A stretch of DNA of 64,000 nt from Microbacterium testaceum. Its GTDB lineage: Bacteria; Actinomycetota; Actinomycetes; Actinomycetales; Microbacteriaceae. Location of the stretch: the NCBI RefSeq assembly GCF_020781835.1, contig NZ_JAJGNJ010000009.1:1-64000 (forward strand), read 5' to 3'. The notes under the pieces were generated by a model. It saw only the letters and a program-made list of their open reading frames with translations, ran no database searches and had not been told where the DNA came from. This document shows positions 53,362 to 61,951 of the stretch, piece after piece (within the stretch, counting starts at the first letter, position 1; the number at the start of each line of letters is the position of its first letter). A program made the translations under genes and the position numbers.

Positions 53362-53399
53362 ACGCCCGCGCCCCCACGCTAGGCGGGAGGCGCGGGCGT
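53362..53399 (-). terminator. Hairpin between amino-acid receptor and permease genes
   Basis: ACGCCCGCGCC pairs perfectly with GGCGCGGGCGT across a 16-nt loop. No U-tract follows, so it may work as a partial terminator or RNA barrier. The same placement occurs in the sugar importer operon (35531-35566). Confidence 0.65.
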
Positions 53400-53412
53400 A
53401 GGGCGGGGGGTT

Positions 53413-54216
53413 TTACTTCGTGACGTCGGCGCCGAAGTACTTCTGGCTGATCTCGGCGAGGGTCCCGTCGGTCCGGAGCTCGTCGAGCGCGCCGTCGATG
53501 GCATCCGTGAGAGCCTGCTTGTCCTTCGTCGTGGCGAAGGCGCTCTCCGAGGAGTCCTCGGTCTCGGCGGCGATCCTCAGGCCGGTCGGGCTGTTCGTCT
53601 TCTCGTAGTCGAGGTAGGTGAGCTGATCGTTGACCGTGGCATCCACGCGGCCCTGCTGCAGCAGTGCGACCGCCTGGGCCCACCCCTCGACGGCCTCGAC
53701 CTGAGCGCCGCTCTCGGTCGCCAGCTCGTACCAGTTGCTCGTCAGCGACTGCGCCGTGGTCTTGCCGGACAGGTCGGCGAAGCTCGAGATGGACGAGTCG
53801 TCCTCAGTGGTCACCACGACGCCGCGCGACACGGTGTACGGCGAGCTGAAGATGTACTTCTCCTCGCGCTCAGGGGTGATCGAGACCTGGTTCGCGATGA
53901 CGTCGAACCGACCGGCGTCGAGGCCTGCGAAGATGGCATCCCACTGGGTCTCCTGGAAGCGGACCTCCAGCCCGAGCTTCTCGGCGACGGCCTCGGCGAT
54001 CTCGACGTCGAAACCGGTCAGCTCCCCCGACTCGTCGTGGAACGAGAAGGGCCGGTAGGTGCCCTCGGTGGCGACGGTGAGCGTGCCGCCGGAGACCAGA
54101 CCGAGGTCGTCTCCCTGCTCGGCCGAGCCGGACGTGGAGCCGCCGCTGCACGCGGTCAGCGCGAGCGCGAGGGCGCCGAGGGCGGCGGCGAGGGCGGGAA
54201 GACGACGACGGGGCAT
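53413..54216 (-). CDS. Polar amino-acid (cystine-type) binding lipoprotein
   Basis: 267 residues. A signal peptide ends in lipobox LTAC (Cys23), followed by a Ser/Gly linker. The mature domain is a family-3 receptor: YRPFSFHDESGELTGFDVEIAEAVAEKLG, DVIANQVSITPEREEKY, DLSGKTTAQSLTSNWYEL. The last segment and the VTTEDDSSI context resemble cystine receptors (FliY/TcyA), so cystine is the best but unproven substrate. A G10 run lies 33-42 bp upstream. Confidence 0.9.
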   Translation of the reverse strand: MPRRRLPALAAALGALALALTACSGGSTSGSAEQGDDLGLVSGGTLTVATEGTYRPFSFHDESGELTGFDVEIAEAVAEKLGLEVRFQETQWDAIFAGLDAGRFDVIANQVSITPEREEKYIFSSPYTVSRGVVVTTEDDSSISSFADLSGKTTAQSLTSNWYELATESGAQVEAVEGWAQAVALLQQGRVDATVNDQLTYLDYEKTNSPTGLRIAAETEDSSESAFATTKDKQALTDAIDGALDELRTDGTLAEISQKYFGADVTK

Positions 54217-54248
54217 AGGTGTTCCTTGCGTGTGATGCGGATGATTCC

Positions 54249-54277
54249 GGGGGGGGGGCGGGCGCGAGACGCGTCTC
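54249..54277 (-). promoter_or_regulatory. Homopolymer G10 and GAGACGCGTCTC palindrome before the receptor gene
   Basis: Ten consecutive Gs (54249-54258; ten Cs on the sense strand) lie 33-42 bp before the ATG, and a perfect 12-bp palindrome GAGACGCGTCTC (54266-54277) lies just upstream. The palindrome could be an operator; the run could vary in length and change promoter spacing or leader structure. Both effects are inferred. Confidence 0.45.
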
Positions 54278-54364
54278 CCAGCACAACACGGATGGATGCG
54301 GCATCCTTCCTGGATGACGCGGTGTTGCACGTCCGTGCAGCGGGCCGGGGCCGCGGCCGCACGC

Positions 54365-54400
54365 GAAAGCCCCGCCGGCACGGGGCGCGACGGGGCTTTC
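54365..54400 (-). terminator. Terminator of rplK-rplA
   Basis: GAAAGCCCCG pairs with CGGGGCTTTC (10 bp) 12 bp after the rplA stop; a GC-rich 16-nt loop may fold further. Confidence 0.75.
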
Positions 54401-54411
54401 GGCGGGGTGCG

Positions 54412-55104
54412 TCAGACGATGGCGTTGACGTCCAGCGGGATGCCGGGACCGAAAGTGGTCGAGACGGCGCCCTTCTGGATGTAACGGCCCTTCGAGCTGG
54501 ACGGCTTGAGGCGGACGATCTCCTCGAGCGCAGCCTTCAGGTTCTCGTCGAGCTGCTCGGCCGAGAACGAGGCCTTGCCGACGACGAAGTGCACGTTGGC
54601 GTGCTTGTCGACGCGGAACTCGATCTTTCCGCCCTTGATCTCCTCGACGGCCTTGGCCGGGTTGGGGGTCACGGTGCCGGTCTTGGGGTTCGGCATGAGG
54701 CCGCGGGGGCCCAGGACCTTACCCAGACGACCGACCTGGCCCATGAGCTCGGGCGTGGCGACGGCCGCGTCGAACGCGGTGTAGCCGCCGGCGACCTTCT
54801 CGATCAGCTCGGTGCCACCGACCTCGTCGGCGCCGGCGGCGAGAGCCGCCTCGGCCGCGGGGCCGTTGGCGAAGACGATGACGCGGGCGGTCTTACCCGT
54901 GCCGTGGGGCAGGATGACCGTTCCGCGGACCATCTGGTCGGCCTTGCGGGGGTCGACCGAGAGCTTCAGCGCGACCTCGACGGTCGAGTCGAACTTCTTC
55001 GAACCGGTCTCCTTCGCCAGGGCGACGGCCTCGGCGGGGGTGTAGAACGTGTCGGGCGCGACCTTCTCAGCGGCGGCGCGGTATGCCTTGGACTTGGTAG
55101 CCAT
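54412..55104 (-). CDS. rplA: 50S ribosomal protein L1
   Basis: 230 residues. Binds 23S rRNA at the L1 stalk and in many bacteria represses its own mRNA. Hallmarks: [26 protein letters not shown] and [24 protein letters not shown]. It follows rplK by 11 bp and is followed by a terminator; rplJ-rplL, the usual next genes, lie 10 kb away. Confidence 0.98.
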   Translation of the reverse strand: MATKSKAYRAAAEKVAPDTFYTPAEAVALAKETGSKKFDSTVEVALKLSVDPRKADQMVRGTVILPHGTGKTARVIVFANGPAAEAALAAGADEVGGTELIEKVAGGYTAFDAAVATPELMGQVGRLGKVLGPRGLMPNPKTGTVTPNPAKAVEEIKGGKIEFRVDKHANVHFVVGKASFSAEQLDENLKAALEEIVRLKPSSSKGRYIQKGAVSTTFGPGIPLDVNAIV

Positions 55105-55115
55105 TGTTATCTCCC

Positions 55116-55547
55116 TCAGTCCTCGACCGTGATGCCCATGGAACGGGCGGTGCCGGCGATGATCTTGGCCGCGGCCTCGATGTCGTTCGCGTTCAGGTCG
55201 GGCTGCTTGGTCTCGGCGATCTGACGCACCTGCTCCTTGGTGAGCTTGCCCACCTTGGTGGTGTGCGGCGTCGCGGAGCCCTTCTGCAGGCCGGCGGCCT
55301 TCTTGATGAGCTCGGCGGCCGGGGGCGTCTTCAGGATGAACGTGAAGCTGCGGTCCTCGTACACCGTGATCTCGACGGGGATCACGTTGCCGCGCTGCGA
55401 CTCGGTCGCGGCGTTGTAGGCCTTGCAGAACTCCATGATGTTGACGCCGTGCTGACCGAGCGCGGGGCCGATCGGCGGCGCCGGGTTGGCAGCGCCGGCG
55501 TTGATCTGGAGCTTGATCAGGCCGGTCACCTTCTTCTTGGGTGCCAT
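55116..55547 (-). CDS. rplK: 50S ribosomal protein L11
   Basis: 143 residues. Part of the GTPase centre. Hallmarks: [34 protein letters not shown] and the C-terminal [22 protein letters not shown]. The ATG follows GAGGAAGAGG. Element 2 separates it from nusG, so the pair rplK-rplA must use its own promoter. Confidence 0.98.
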   Translation of the reverse strand: MAPKKKVTGLIKLQINAGAANPAPPIGPALGQHGVNIMEFCKAYNAATESQRGNVIPVEITVYEDRSFTFILKTPPAAELIKKAAGLQKGSATPHTTKVGKLTKEQVRQIAETKQPDLNANDIEAAAKIIAGTARSMGITVED

Positions 55548-55653
55548 ATCCTCTTCCTCTCATCGAGCGGGTGCCCTGCGGCTCCCTCTCTCCCGCACGC
55601 CCGGCCGTTCCAGGCAGCGGTCGCGCTCGCGCAGACGCACGAGCAACCTCTCC

Positions 55654-55659
55654 ATCATA
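55654..55659 (-). promoter_or_regulatory. Candidate -10 element for rplK-rplA
   Basis: TATGAT on the minus strand, 107 bp before the rplK ATG, matches the sigma-A -10 consensus; no good -35 is visible. Proposed because a terminator and element 2 separate rplK from nusG. Confidence 0.3.
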
Positions 55660-55712
55660 CGCGACGTTCCGGCATCCCGTGTTCGTCCCTCTCCCGCCCG
55701 GCACCCGCGTCC

Positions 55713-55824
55713 GCGGCCGTGCGGCCGTGCGGCCGTGCGGCCGTGCGGCCGTGCGGCCGTGCGGCCGTGTCCGCGGTCGTGCGGCCGTGCGGCCGTGCGC
55801 ACGCGCCCGCGGTCGTGCGGCCGT
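55713..55824. repeat. GCGGCCGT octamer tandem tract
   Basis: Seven perfect tandem 8-bp units (55713-55768), then three more units with two GTCCGCGGTCGT-like interruptions. Each unit contains CGGCCG. It lies outside the left family-2 element. Confidence 0.92.
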
Positions 55825-55852
55825 GCACGCGTCCCCGGCCCGGCCCACCCAC

Positions 55853-55919
55853 GCATAAACGCGATCGACGCGCAGAAACGCGATGACAGCGTGTTTATGG
55901 GAGCGAAAGGCGTTTATGC
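55853..55919. repeat. Inverted decamer element, family 2, left copy
   Basis: 67 bp; words GCATAAACGC (55853), GCAGAAACGC (55872), inverted GTGTTTATGG (55891) and GCGTTTATGC (55910) at exact 19-bp steps. Ends 66 bp before the AbiEi-like gene at 55986. Same length and layout as the copies at 18502 and 56949. Confidence 0.9.
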
Positions 55920-55985
55920 GGCGGACGGTCGACCGTTCTCCACAGCCCCCGCACGCAGCGACGGCCGACCTGACAGTCTCACCGG

Positions 55986-56945
55986 ATGGATGTCGTCCCT
56001 CGATCGCTCCGCGCCTCACCCGCTGCCCTGCTCCTCGCGTCGGACGCACCGCGGTCGGGCCCTCCGCTGTGGCGTGACACCTCGCTGCTGCGAGTCCGGG
56101 CCGGCATCTATACGGTCCGCACCGCGTGGGAAGCACTCGCTCCGTGGGAACGCTACCTGGTTCGCGTCCACGCCTTCGCGCTGGCGCGACCGGATGCCGT
56201 GTTCTCGCACGAGTCCGCCGCAGCGCTTCTCGGGCTCCCGACCTTCGGACACCCCCGCATGGTGCACATCTTCGACGCGCGTCGCTCGCGTTCGGTCACG
56301 TACGGCGATGTCACCGTGCACACGAGCGCCGACAGGCGATCGATACGCGAGCTCGTCGGCATCCGCATGACCGCCGTCGAAGATGTGGTCATCGACCTCG
56401 CCCGCGTCCTGCCGCCTGCGTTGGGACTCGCAGTGGCGGACGCCGCGTTACGCATGTTCCACCTCGACGGCGAGCAGTTGCTCGATCGCTCCCTCGCGCA
56501 GCGCAACGGCTTCGCTGTGCGCCGACTGCGGTGGACGCTGACGCACGCGACACCGCTCGCCGAGTCACCCGGCGAGTCCATCAGCCGCGCCGTCATCGAG
56601 TGGTGCGGGTTCCCCTCCCCCGCGCTGCAGGTGGAACATCGGGTCGACGGGCGCATCTTCCGATCCGATTTCTGCTGGCCGGAGGAGAAGGTCATCGGGG
56701 AGTCCGACGGGTGGCTCAAGTACAGCGGCGACGATGCTGCCGCAGCGGCCGAAACGGTGCGGGCCGAGAAGCGGCGCGAGGACGCGCTTCGGCGGGCAGG
56801 CTGGCGTATCGCTCGGTGGGACTACGCGGGGGCGCTCGGCGTGGATCTCCTGCGCCATGCACTCGTGTCCGCGGGCCTGCGACCGGTGCGGCGTCCTGAG
56901 ACGGCCGCACTCACCTCCGCCGGAAGGAACGCCCGCTCAACGTGA
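55986..56945 (+). CDS. AbiEi-like winged helix fused to DUF559/Vsr-like nuclease domain (element 2)
   Basis: 319 residues. Residues about 1-130 match the AbiEi-type region ([33 protein letters not shown]). Residues about 190-290 match DUF559/Vsr: Asp228 (FRSDFCW), Glu239, Asp241 and Lys245 (GESDGWLKY), then [21 protein letters not shown]. The E-x-D-G-x-x-K-Y core is shared with the gene at 44419, but overall the two are divergent. No toxin partner is adjacent. Flanked by family-2 elements 66 bp before the start and 3 bp after the stop, between nusG and rplK. Confidence 0.8.
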   Translation: MDVVPRSLRASPAALLLASDAPRSGPPLWRDTSLLRVRAGIYTVRTAWEALAPWERYLVRVHAFALARPDAVFSHESAAALLGLPTFGHPRMVHIFDARRSRSVTYGDVTVHTSADRRSIRELVGIRMTAVEDVVIDLARVLPPALGLAVADAALRMFHLDGEQLLDRSLAQRNGFAVRRLRWTLTHATPLAESPGESISRAVIEWCGFPSPALQVEHRVDGRIFRSDFCWPEEKVIGESDGWLKYSGDDAAAAAETVRAEKRREDALRRAGWRIARWDYAGALGVDLLRHALVSAGLRPVRRPETAALTSAGRNARST

Positions 56946-56948
56946 CAC

Positions 56949-57015
56949 ACATAAACGCGATCGGCTCGCATAAACGCGGTGACAGCCCGTTTATGCGCGC
57001 GAAGAGCGTTTATGC
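56949..57015. repeat. Inverted decamer element, family 2, right copy
   Basis: 67 bp; words ACATAAACGC (56949), GCATAAACGC (56968), inverted CCGTTTATGC (56987) and GCGTTTATGC (57006), all 19 bp apart. It begins 3 bp after the stop of the AbiEi-like gene and could end its transcript. Confidence 0.92.
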
Positions 57016-57018
57016 ATG

Positions 57019-57142
57019 GGGATGCCAACGCGACCGCGGGGATGCCGACGGTGGTGCGCCGGGATGCCAACGCGACGGCGGGGATGTCGACGGTGGTGCG
57101 CCGGAATGCCGACGCGACCGCCGGGATGCCAACGCGACCGCG
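57019..57142. repeat. Composite 20/22-bp tandem repeat
   Basis: Six consecutive units in the order A-B-A-B-A-A, with A about 20 bp (GGGATGCCAACGCGACCGCG) and B about 22 bp. It directly follows the right family-2 element. The 57143-57196 remainder before the nusG terminator is GC-rich with no gene. Confidence 0.9.
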
Positions 57143-57196
57143 GGACGCGACCGCGGGGCGCGACGCGTCGCCCGCGCCGCAGGACCACCGAAACGG

Positions 57197-57233
57197 CGAA
57201 CGCCCCGCCGGACGGAGCCGGGCGGGGCGTTCG
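57197..57233 (-). terminator. Terminator of secE-nusG
   Basis: A perfect 13-bp stem (CGAACGCCCCGCC and its complement) with an 11-nt loop, beginning 18 bp after the nusG stop. Confidence 0.85.
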
Positions 57234-57250
57234 CGAGGACGCGACGTGCG

Positions 57251-58381
57251 TCAGATCATCTTGGTGACCTGGTCGAACGACAGCTCGACCGGAGTCTCGC
57301 GCTCGAAGAGCGACACCAGCACCGTGAGCTTGCCGCTCTCGGGCTTGATCTCGCTGATCGTGCCGGGGAGGCCCGCGAACGAGCCTTCCTTGATCGTGAT
57401 GGTCTCGCCGGCCTCGAAGTCGACCTCGGCCGGGATGACGCGCTGGGCGACGGGAGCACCCTTGGCTGCACCGCCCTTGGCGGGTGCGGACTCCTTGACC
57501 TCGACGAGACTCTTGAGCATGTTGAACGCCTCGTCGAAGCGCAGCGGCGTGGGGTTGTGGGCGTTGCCCACGAAGCCGGTCACACCCGGAGTGTGACGCA
57601 CGACCGACCAGGTGTCTTCGTTGAGGTCCATGCGCACGAGGACGTAGCCCGGGATGCGCACGCGGGTGACCATCTTGCGCTGGCCGTTCTTGATCTCGAC
57701 GACGTCCTCCATCGGGACCTCGACCTGGTAGATGTCGTCCTCGACCTCGAGCGTGGACTTGCGCTGCTCGATGTTCGCCTTCACCTTGCGCTCGAACCCG
57801 GCGTAAGAGTGGATGACGTACCACTTGCCCGGCAGGGACCGCAGCTCGGCGCGGAACGCCTCGTAGGGGTCGAGGTCTTCGGCGTCGGCGGAGTCCTCGT
57901 CGACCGGGGCCTCGGCGGCATCGGCCGGGGAGACGGATGCCTCGGCCTCGTCGACGACGCCCGCGGCACCGGCGACCTCGTCGACGAAGTCCTCGTCGAG
58001 CACGGGCGCGTCCGGCTCGCCGTTGATGTCGGGGCCGTCGTAGGGGGTGACCTCGTCGGCGGCTTCGGCCGCCTCGTCGGCCGCTTCCTCGGCGAGGGAG
58101 TCGTTGAGCACCTCGGCGGCGGCCTCAGCCTCGCCGGCCTCGTCGATCTCGAGCGCGTCGTTCACGATGGCGTCCGCCTCCGGGTCGGTGATGTCGATGT
58201 CGCCGAGGTCGTCGGCGTCGTCGTCGTTCTCGTCGTCGACGATGTGGATGGCGCTGTGCTCGGCCGCGTCGGAGGCACGCTCCTGCGACGACAGGACGTT
58301 GCCCTCCTGCGCCTCGTCGTCCTCGCTGGACTGCTCGGCCGTGGGCGCCCAATCGGCGTCGTCGACATATCTTTCAGACAC
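57251..58381 (-). CDS. nusG: Transcription termination/antitermination factor NusG
   Basis: 376 residues. The last 190 are classical NusG: NGN domain ([40 protein letters not shown]) and KOW domain ([21 protein letters not shown]). The first 180 residues are an Asp/Glu/Ala-rich disordered extension, as in other actinobacteria but long. Start GTG at 58381 ([11 protein letters not shown]) is chosen over GTG 58411 because GGAAG lies at better spacing. Follows secE by 61 bp. Confidence 0.96.
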   Translation of the reverse strand: MSERYVDDADWAPTAEQSSEDDEAQEGNVLSSQERASDAAEHSAIHIVDDENDDDADDLGDIDITDPEADAIVNDALEIDEAGEAEAAAEVLNDSLAEEAADEAAEAADEVTPYDGPDINGEPDAPVLDEDFVDEVAGAAGVVDEAEASVSPADAAEAPVDEDSADAEDLDPYEAFRAELRSLPGKWYVIHSYAGFERKVKANIEQRKSTLEVEDDIYQVEVPMEDVVEIKNGQRKMVTRVRIPGYVLVRMDLNEDTWSVVRHTPGVTGFVGNAHNPTPLRFDEAFNMLKSLVEVKESAPAKGGAAKGAPVAQRVIPAEVDFEAGETITIKEGSFAGLPGTISEIKPESGKLTVLVSLFERETPVELSFDQVTKMI

Positions 58382-58442
58382 TGGTGATCTCTTCCGTTCT
58401 GGGGCGGCCACTCGTGGGGCCGCGCGTCCGCCGAAGCGCCGG

Positions 58443-58718
58443 TCAGGCGCCGGCGGCGCCCGGGATGCCGAACACGGCGCTGGTCAGCCACACGAACAGC
58501 ACGTCGAGGCCGTAGACGAGAGCCATCATCACGACGACGAACCCGAGCACCACGGCCGTGAACTTGACCAGTTCCTGCCGCGTGGGCGTGACGACCTTGC
58601 GCAGTTCCGCGAAGACCTGACGGATGAAAAGAGCGATCCGCGCGAAGAAGTTGGGCTTCTTCTCGCGGGGCGCGCCGCGATCTGCGACGATCTCGCCCTT
58701 CGCCTCGTCCTGCGTCAT
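58443..58718 (-). CDS. secE: Preprotein translocase subunit SecE
   Basis: 91 residues with the SecE layout: cytoplasmic amphipathic helix ([24 protein letters not shown]) and one membrane helix (about 57-80). Clamps SecY in the Sec translocon. First gene of secE-nusG, just downstream of tRNA-Trp. Confidence 0.95.
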   Translation of the reverse strand: MTQDEAKGEIVADRGAPREKKPNFFARIALFIRQVFAELRKVVTPTRQELVKFTAVVLGFVVVMMALVYGLDVLFVWLTSAVFGIPGAAGA

Positions 58719-58761
58719 CGAACCACCTAGGTCGCTTCTCGTTGCCAGCGTGCGCTGTGCG

Positions 58762-58834
<73 letters not shown>

Positions 58835-58966
58835 AAGATCCCCGAGGGATCCGGGATGCGAAACCGACACGCCTTCGCCAGGAATCTCTCGGGGAGGGAT
58901 GCCGCCTGTGCCCGGGGCACGGCGAAAGAATGCAGATTTCGACTGCACGCCCCAGTCTATGCCATG

Positions 58967-58998
58967 TCCCCCGGCGTGGCGAACCACGCCGGGGGACG
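58967..58998 (-). terminator. Terminator of the amine catabolism cluster
   Basis: A perfect 14-bp stem (GTCCCCCGGCGTGG and complement) with a CGAA tetraloop, 8 bp after the aldehyde dehydrogenase stop. Confidence 0.85.
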
Positions 58999-59006
58999 GA
59001 CGTGAC

Positions 59007-60368
59007 TCAGGCCGTGCGGATGAGCTTCTTGTTGACGAACTCGTCGGCCGCGAGAAGCCCCAGCTCGCGCGACGTGCCGCTGCGCTTGACACCGCCGAAC
59101 GGCAGCTCGGGCGAGTCGGCGAGCACGAGGTTGACGTACACCATGCCGGCCTCGAGCCGCTCCGCGACGCGCTCGGCCTGAGCGGCATCCGTGGTGAACA
59201 CGTACGACCCGAGACCGAAGCCGGTGTCGTTCGCGATCGCGACCGCCTCGTCCTCGCCGGAGACGCGGTAGACGGCCGCGACCGGGCCGAAGAACTCCTC
59301 GCGGTACGCGTCCATGTCGCTCGTGACGCCGGTGAGGACGGTGCCCGGATAGAAGGCGCCGTCGCGTGTGCCGCCGACCTCCAGCACGGCGCCCTGCGCC
59401 ACGGCGCGCTGCACCTGCTCGTCGAGGCGCTCGGCCGCCGCGAGCGAGGAGAGCGGGCCGAGCACGGTGTCCTCGGCGAACGGATCGCCGACCTTCGCCT
59501 CACCGAGCGCCGCGCTGAACTTCGCCAGGAACGCGTCGTACAGGTCGTCGACGACCAGGAAGCGTTTGGCCCCGTTGCAGGACTGTCCGTTGTTGTCCAG
59601 TCGCGCGTCCACTGCGGCCTGCACGGCGGCGTCCAGGTCATCGGTGGAGAGCAGGATGAACGGATCGGAGCCGCCGAGCTCGAGCGCGACCTTCTTCAGG
59701 TTGCGGCCGGCGATCTCGGCGACGGCGGCGCCGGCACGCTCGGACCCGGTCACCGAGACCCCCTGCACGCGGGGGTCGGCGATGATGGTGGCCGCCTGGT
59801 CGTTCGTGACACGGATGTTGACGTAGGCGCCCTCCGGGAGCCCCGCGTCGCGGTAGATCAACTGCAGCGCTTCGGCGGACTCCGGGCACTGCGGGGCGTG
59901 CTTGAGCAGGATGCTGTTGCCGACCGCGAGATTCGGGGCGGCGAAGCGGGCGACCTGGTAGTACGGGAAGTTCCAGGGCATGATGCCCAGCAGCGGCCCC
60001 AGCGCCGAGCGCCGGACGACCGCGGTCCCCTCCCCGAGGATGTCGATCGGGGTGTCGCCGGTGATCTTGTCGATGTTGTCGGCGTAGTACTCGGTGATGT
60101 CCGCGGCGAAGTCGACCTCGCCGAGCGCGGCCTCCAGGGGCTTGCCCATCTCGCGCACGATGATCGCGGCGAGCTCGTCGCGGCGCTCGCGATGCAACTG
60201 GGCGACGCGGCGCAGGGCGTCGGCGCGCTGCGCCGGAGCCGTGCGCGACCACACCCGGTACCCGTCGTGCGCGGCGGTCAGCGCTGCCTCCACGCCGGCG
60301 TCGGACAGGGTGTCGTATTCGGCGAGGGTCTCCCCCGTGGCGGGGTTGACGACGGCGTAGTCACTCAT
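59007..60368 (-). CDS. NAD(P)-dependent aldehyde dehydrogenase (succinate-semialdehyde type)
   Basis: 453 residues with the ALDH fold: [17 protein letters not shown], general base Glu230 in LELGGSDPF and nucleophile Cys264 in [10 protein letters not shown]. The spacing and cluster suggest oxidation of succinate semialdehyde or 4-aminobutanal, the product of amine oxidation by the adjacent oxidase. Exact substrate unproven. Last gene of the cluster; start ATG at 60368 has GGGAGCCCAC upstream. Confidence 0.92.
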   Translation of the reverse strand: MSDYAVVNPATGETLAEYDTLSDAGVEAALTAAHDGYRVWSRTAPAQRADALRRVAQLHRERRDELAAIIVREMGKPLEAALGEVDFAADITEYYADNIDKITGDTPIDILGEGTAVVRRSALGPLLGIMPWNFPYYQVARFAAPNLAVGNSILLKHAPQCPESAEALQLIYRDAGLPEGAYVNIRVTNDQAATIIADPRVQGVSVTGSERAGAAVAEIAGRNLKKVALELGGSDPFILLSTDDLDAAVQAAVDARLDNNGQSCNGAKRFLVVDDLYDAFLAKFSAALGEAKVGDPFAEDTVLGPLSSLAAAERLDEQVQRAVAQGAVLEVGGTRDGAFYPGTVLTGVTSDMDAYREEFFGPVAAVYRVSGEDEAVAIANDTGFGLGSYVFTTDAAQAERVAERLEAGMVYVNLVLADSPELPFGGVKRSGTSRELGLLAADEFVNKKLIRTA

Positions 60369-60400
60369 GTGGGCTCCCGTTCTCATGTCGTGGTCGATGG

Positions 60401-61951
60401 TCACTGGGCCACGCGGCGCGCGCGGCGGGCACTGGGCGGGGCGTCCGTGGCGAGCGTCTCGCCGCGGAAGAAGGCCGGTCGGCGGAAGTACTGCACCACC
60501 ATGATGACCGCCCCGAGCACGATGATGGTCACGCCCAGGACGAACACCAGGCCCACGCCGCCGATCTCGGACCCGCTGCCGTATTCGGGGTTCATGCTGT
60601 CGATCAGGGTCGTGACGAAGATGACGGCGAGGATGACGCCGCCCACGAGCGGGAAGAGGAACGTGAAGAACACGTTCCGCACCGAGTCGAACCACTGCCT
60701 GCGGAAGTACCAGACGCACGCGAACGCGGTGAGGCCGTAATAGAAGCAGATCATGATGCCGAGGGTGAGGATCGTGTCCGACAGCACGTTGACGCTCACG
60801 ACGCGCATGACGGCGTAGAAGCCCGCGGCCACGACGGCCGAGACGATCGTTGCGAAACCCGGTGTGAAAAAGCGCGGGCTGACGGCGGCGAATCTCGGCG
60901 GCAGCGCGCCGTAGTGCCCCATCGCCAGGAGCGTCCGGGCGGGACCGACGAAGGTCGACTGCAGCGAGGATGCCGAACTGGTCAGCACCGCGAGCGAGAC
61001 GAACGCCGCGAACGGACCGAGGATGGGACCGGCGAGCGCGAAGAACGCGTTGTCCTGGATGTCGGGGTTTCCGAGTCCGAACGGCCCATCCCCGATGCCG
61101 GCGAACATGATCAGGGACACCGCCAGCAGCAGGTACAGCGAGACGATCGTGAGAACCGTGATCGTCGCCGCACGGCCGGGCGTGCGCTCGGGGTCCTTGG
61201 TCTCCTCGTTCATCGTGAGGGTGACGTCCCATCCCCAGAAGATGAAGATCGACAGCGACACGCCGGCGGCGAAGGCGCTGAAGGAGGACACCGCGAACGG
61301 GTTGAACCACGTCCAGTCGAACGCCGTCGGGTCGTAGGCATCCCCCCGCAGGACATGCCCGATCGCGACGACGGCGAAGACGACGAGCACGACGACCTGG
61401 AAACCGACCAAAACGTACTGCAGCTTCTGCGTCGTCTGCATGTCGCGGTACGACACCACGGTCGCCCCGAGCACGAACAGCAGGCACACCGCGATGTTGA
61501 TCGGCAGATTGGATGCCAGGTCGGCGACGCCGGGCTGCCCGGTGAGCTGCGAGATGAGCAGGAACAGGAAATCGACGGCGATGCCGGCGAGGTTCGACAG
61601 CACGATGACCGTGGCGGCGATGAGTCCCCAGCCGGCCATCCACCCGATCCACGGCCCGAACGCGCGAGCGGCCCACGTGAACGAGGTACCCGAATCGGGC
61701 ATGCGGGTGTTCAACTCCCGGTAGCCGAAGGCCACGAGGAGCATCGGGATGAACCCGACGAGGATGATCGCCGGCACCTGCACTCCGACCGCGCCGACGG
61801 TCGGTCCGATCGCGGCGGTGAACGTGTACGCCGGGGCGATGCAGGAGATCCCGATGACGACGGCGCCGAGGAGGCCGATCGTGCCGGCGCTCAGCCCCTT
61901 CTTCGACAGACCGCCGGCGTCGCTGCCGGTGGCGGGTGCGGGTGCGGTCAT
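60401..61951 (-). CDS. APC-family amino acid/amine permease
   Basis: 516 residues, 12-14 membrane helices. APC marks are GLLGAVVIGISCIAPAYTFTAA in helix 1, FGYRELNTRMPDSGTSFTWAARAFG in helix 2-3 and FIFWGWDVTLTMNEETKDPERTPG in the middle. Cluster context suggests putrescine or another amine as substrate. The ATG overlaps the stop of the upstream UspA gene (ATGA). Confidence 0.9.
   Translation of the reverse strand: MTAPAPATGSDAGGLSKKGLSAGTIGLLGAVVIGISCIAPAYTFTAAIGPTVGAVGVQVPAIILVGFIPMLLVAFGYRELNTRMPDSGTSFTWAARAFGPWIGWMAGWGLIAATVIVLSNLAGIAVDFLFLLISQLTGQPGVADLASNLPINIAVCLLFVLGATVVSYRDMQTTQKLQYVLVGFQVVVLVVFAVVAIGHVLRGDAYDPTAFDWTWFNPFAVSSFSAFAAGVSLSIFIFWGWDVTLTMNEETKDPERTPGRAATITVLTIVSLYLLLAVSLIMFAGIGDGPFGLGNPDIQDNAFFALAGPILGPFAAFVSLAVLTSSASSLQSTFVGPARTLLAMGHYGALPPRFAAVSPRFFTPGFATIVSAVVAAGFYAVMRVVSVNVLSDTILTLGIMICFYYGLTAFACVWYFRRQWFDSVRNVFFTFLFPLVGGVILAVIFVTTLIDSMNPEYGSGSEIGGVGLVFVLGVTIIVLGAVIMVVQYFRRPAFFRGETLATDAPPSARRARRVAQ

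Noticed and set aside
54217-54364. Riboswitch in the amino-acid receptor leader
   Set aside because: Several short stems are possible (CAACAC/GTGTTG, GGATG/CATCC), but no known aptamer consensus is recognisable.
55560-55856. Open frames with repeated RPHGRTAA-type peptides
   Set aside because: They are translations of the octamer tandem tract with no start signal or homology.
55853-57015. Regularly spaced repeats as a CRISPR array
   Set aside because: Words are 10 bp with 9-bp gaps, inverted about a centre and limited to four or five units; there are no cas genes.
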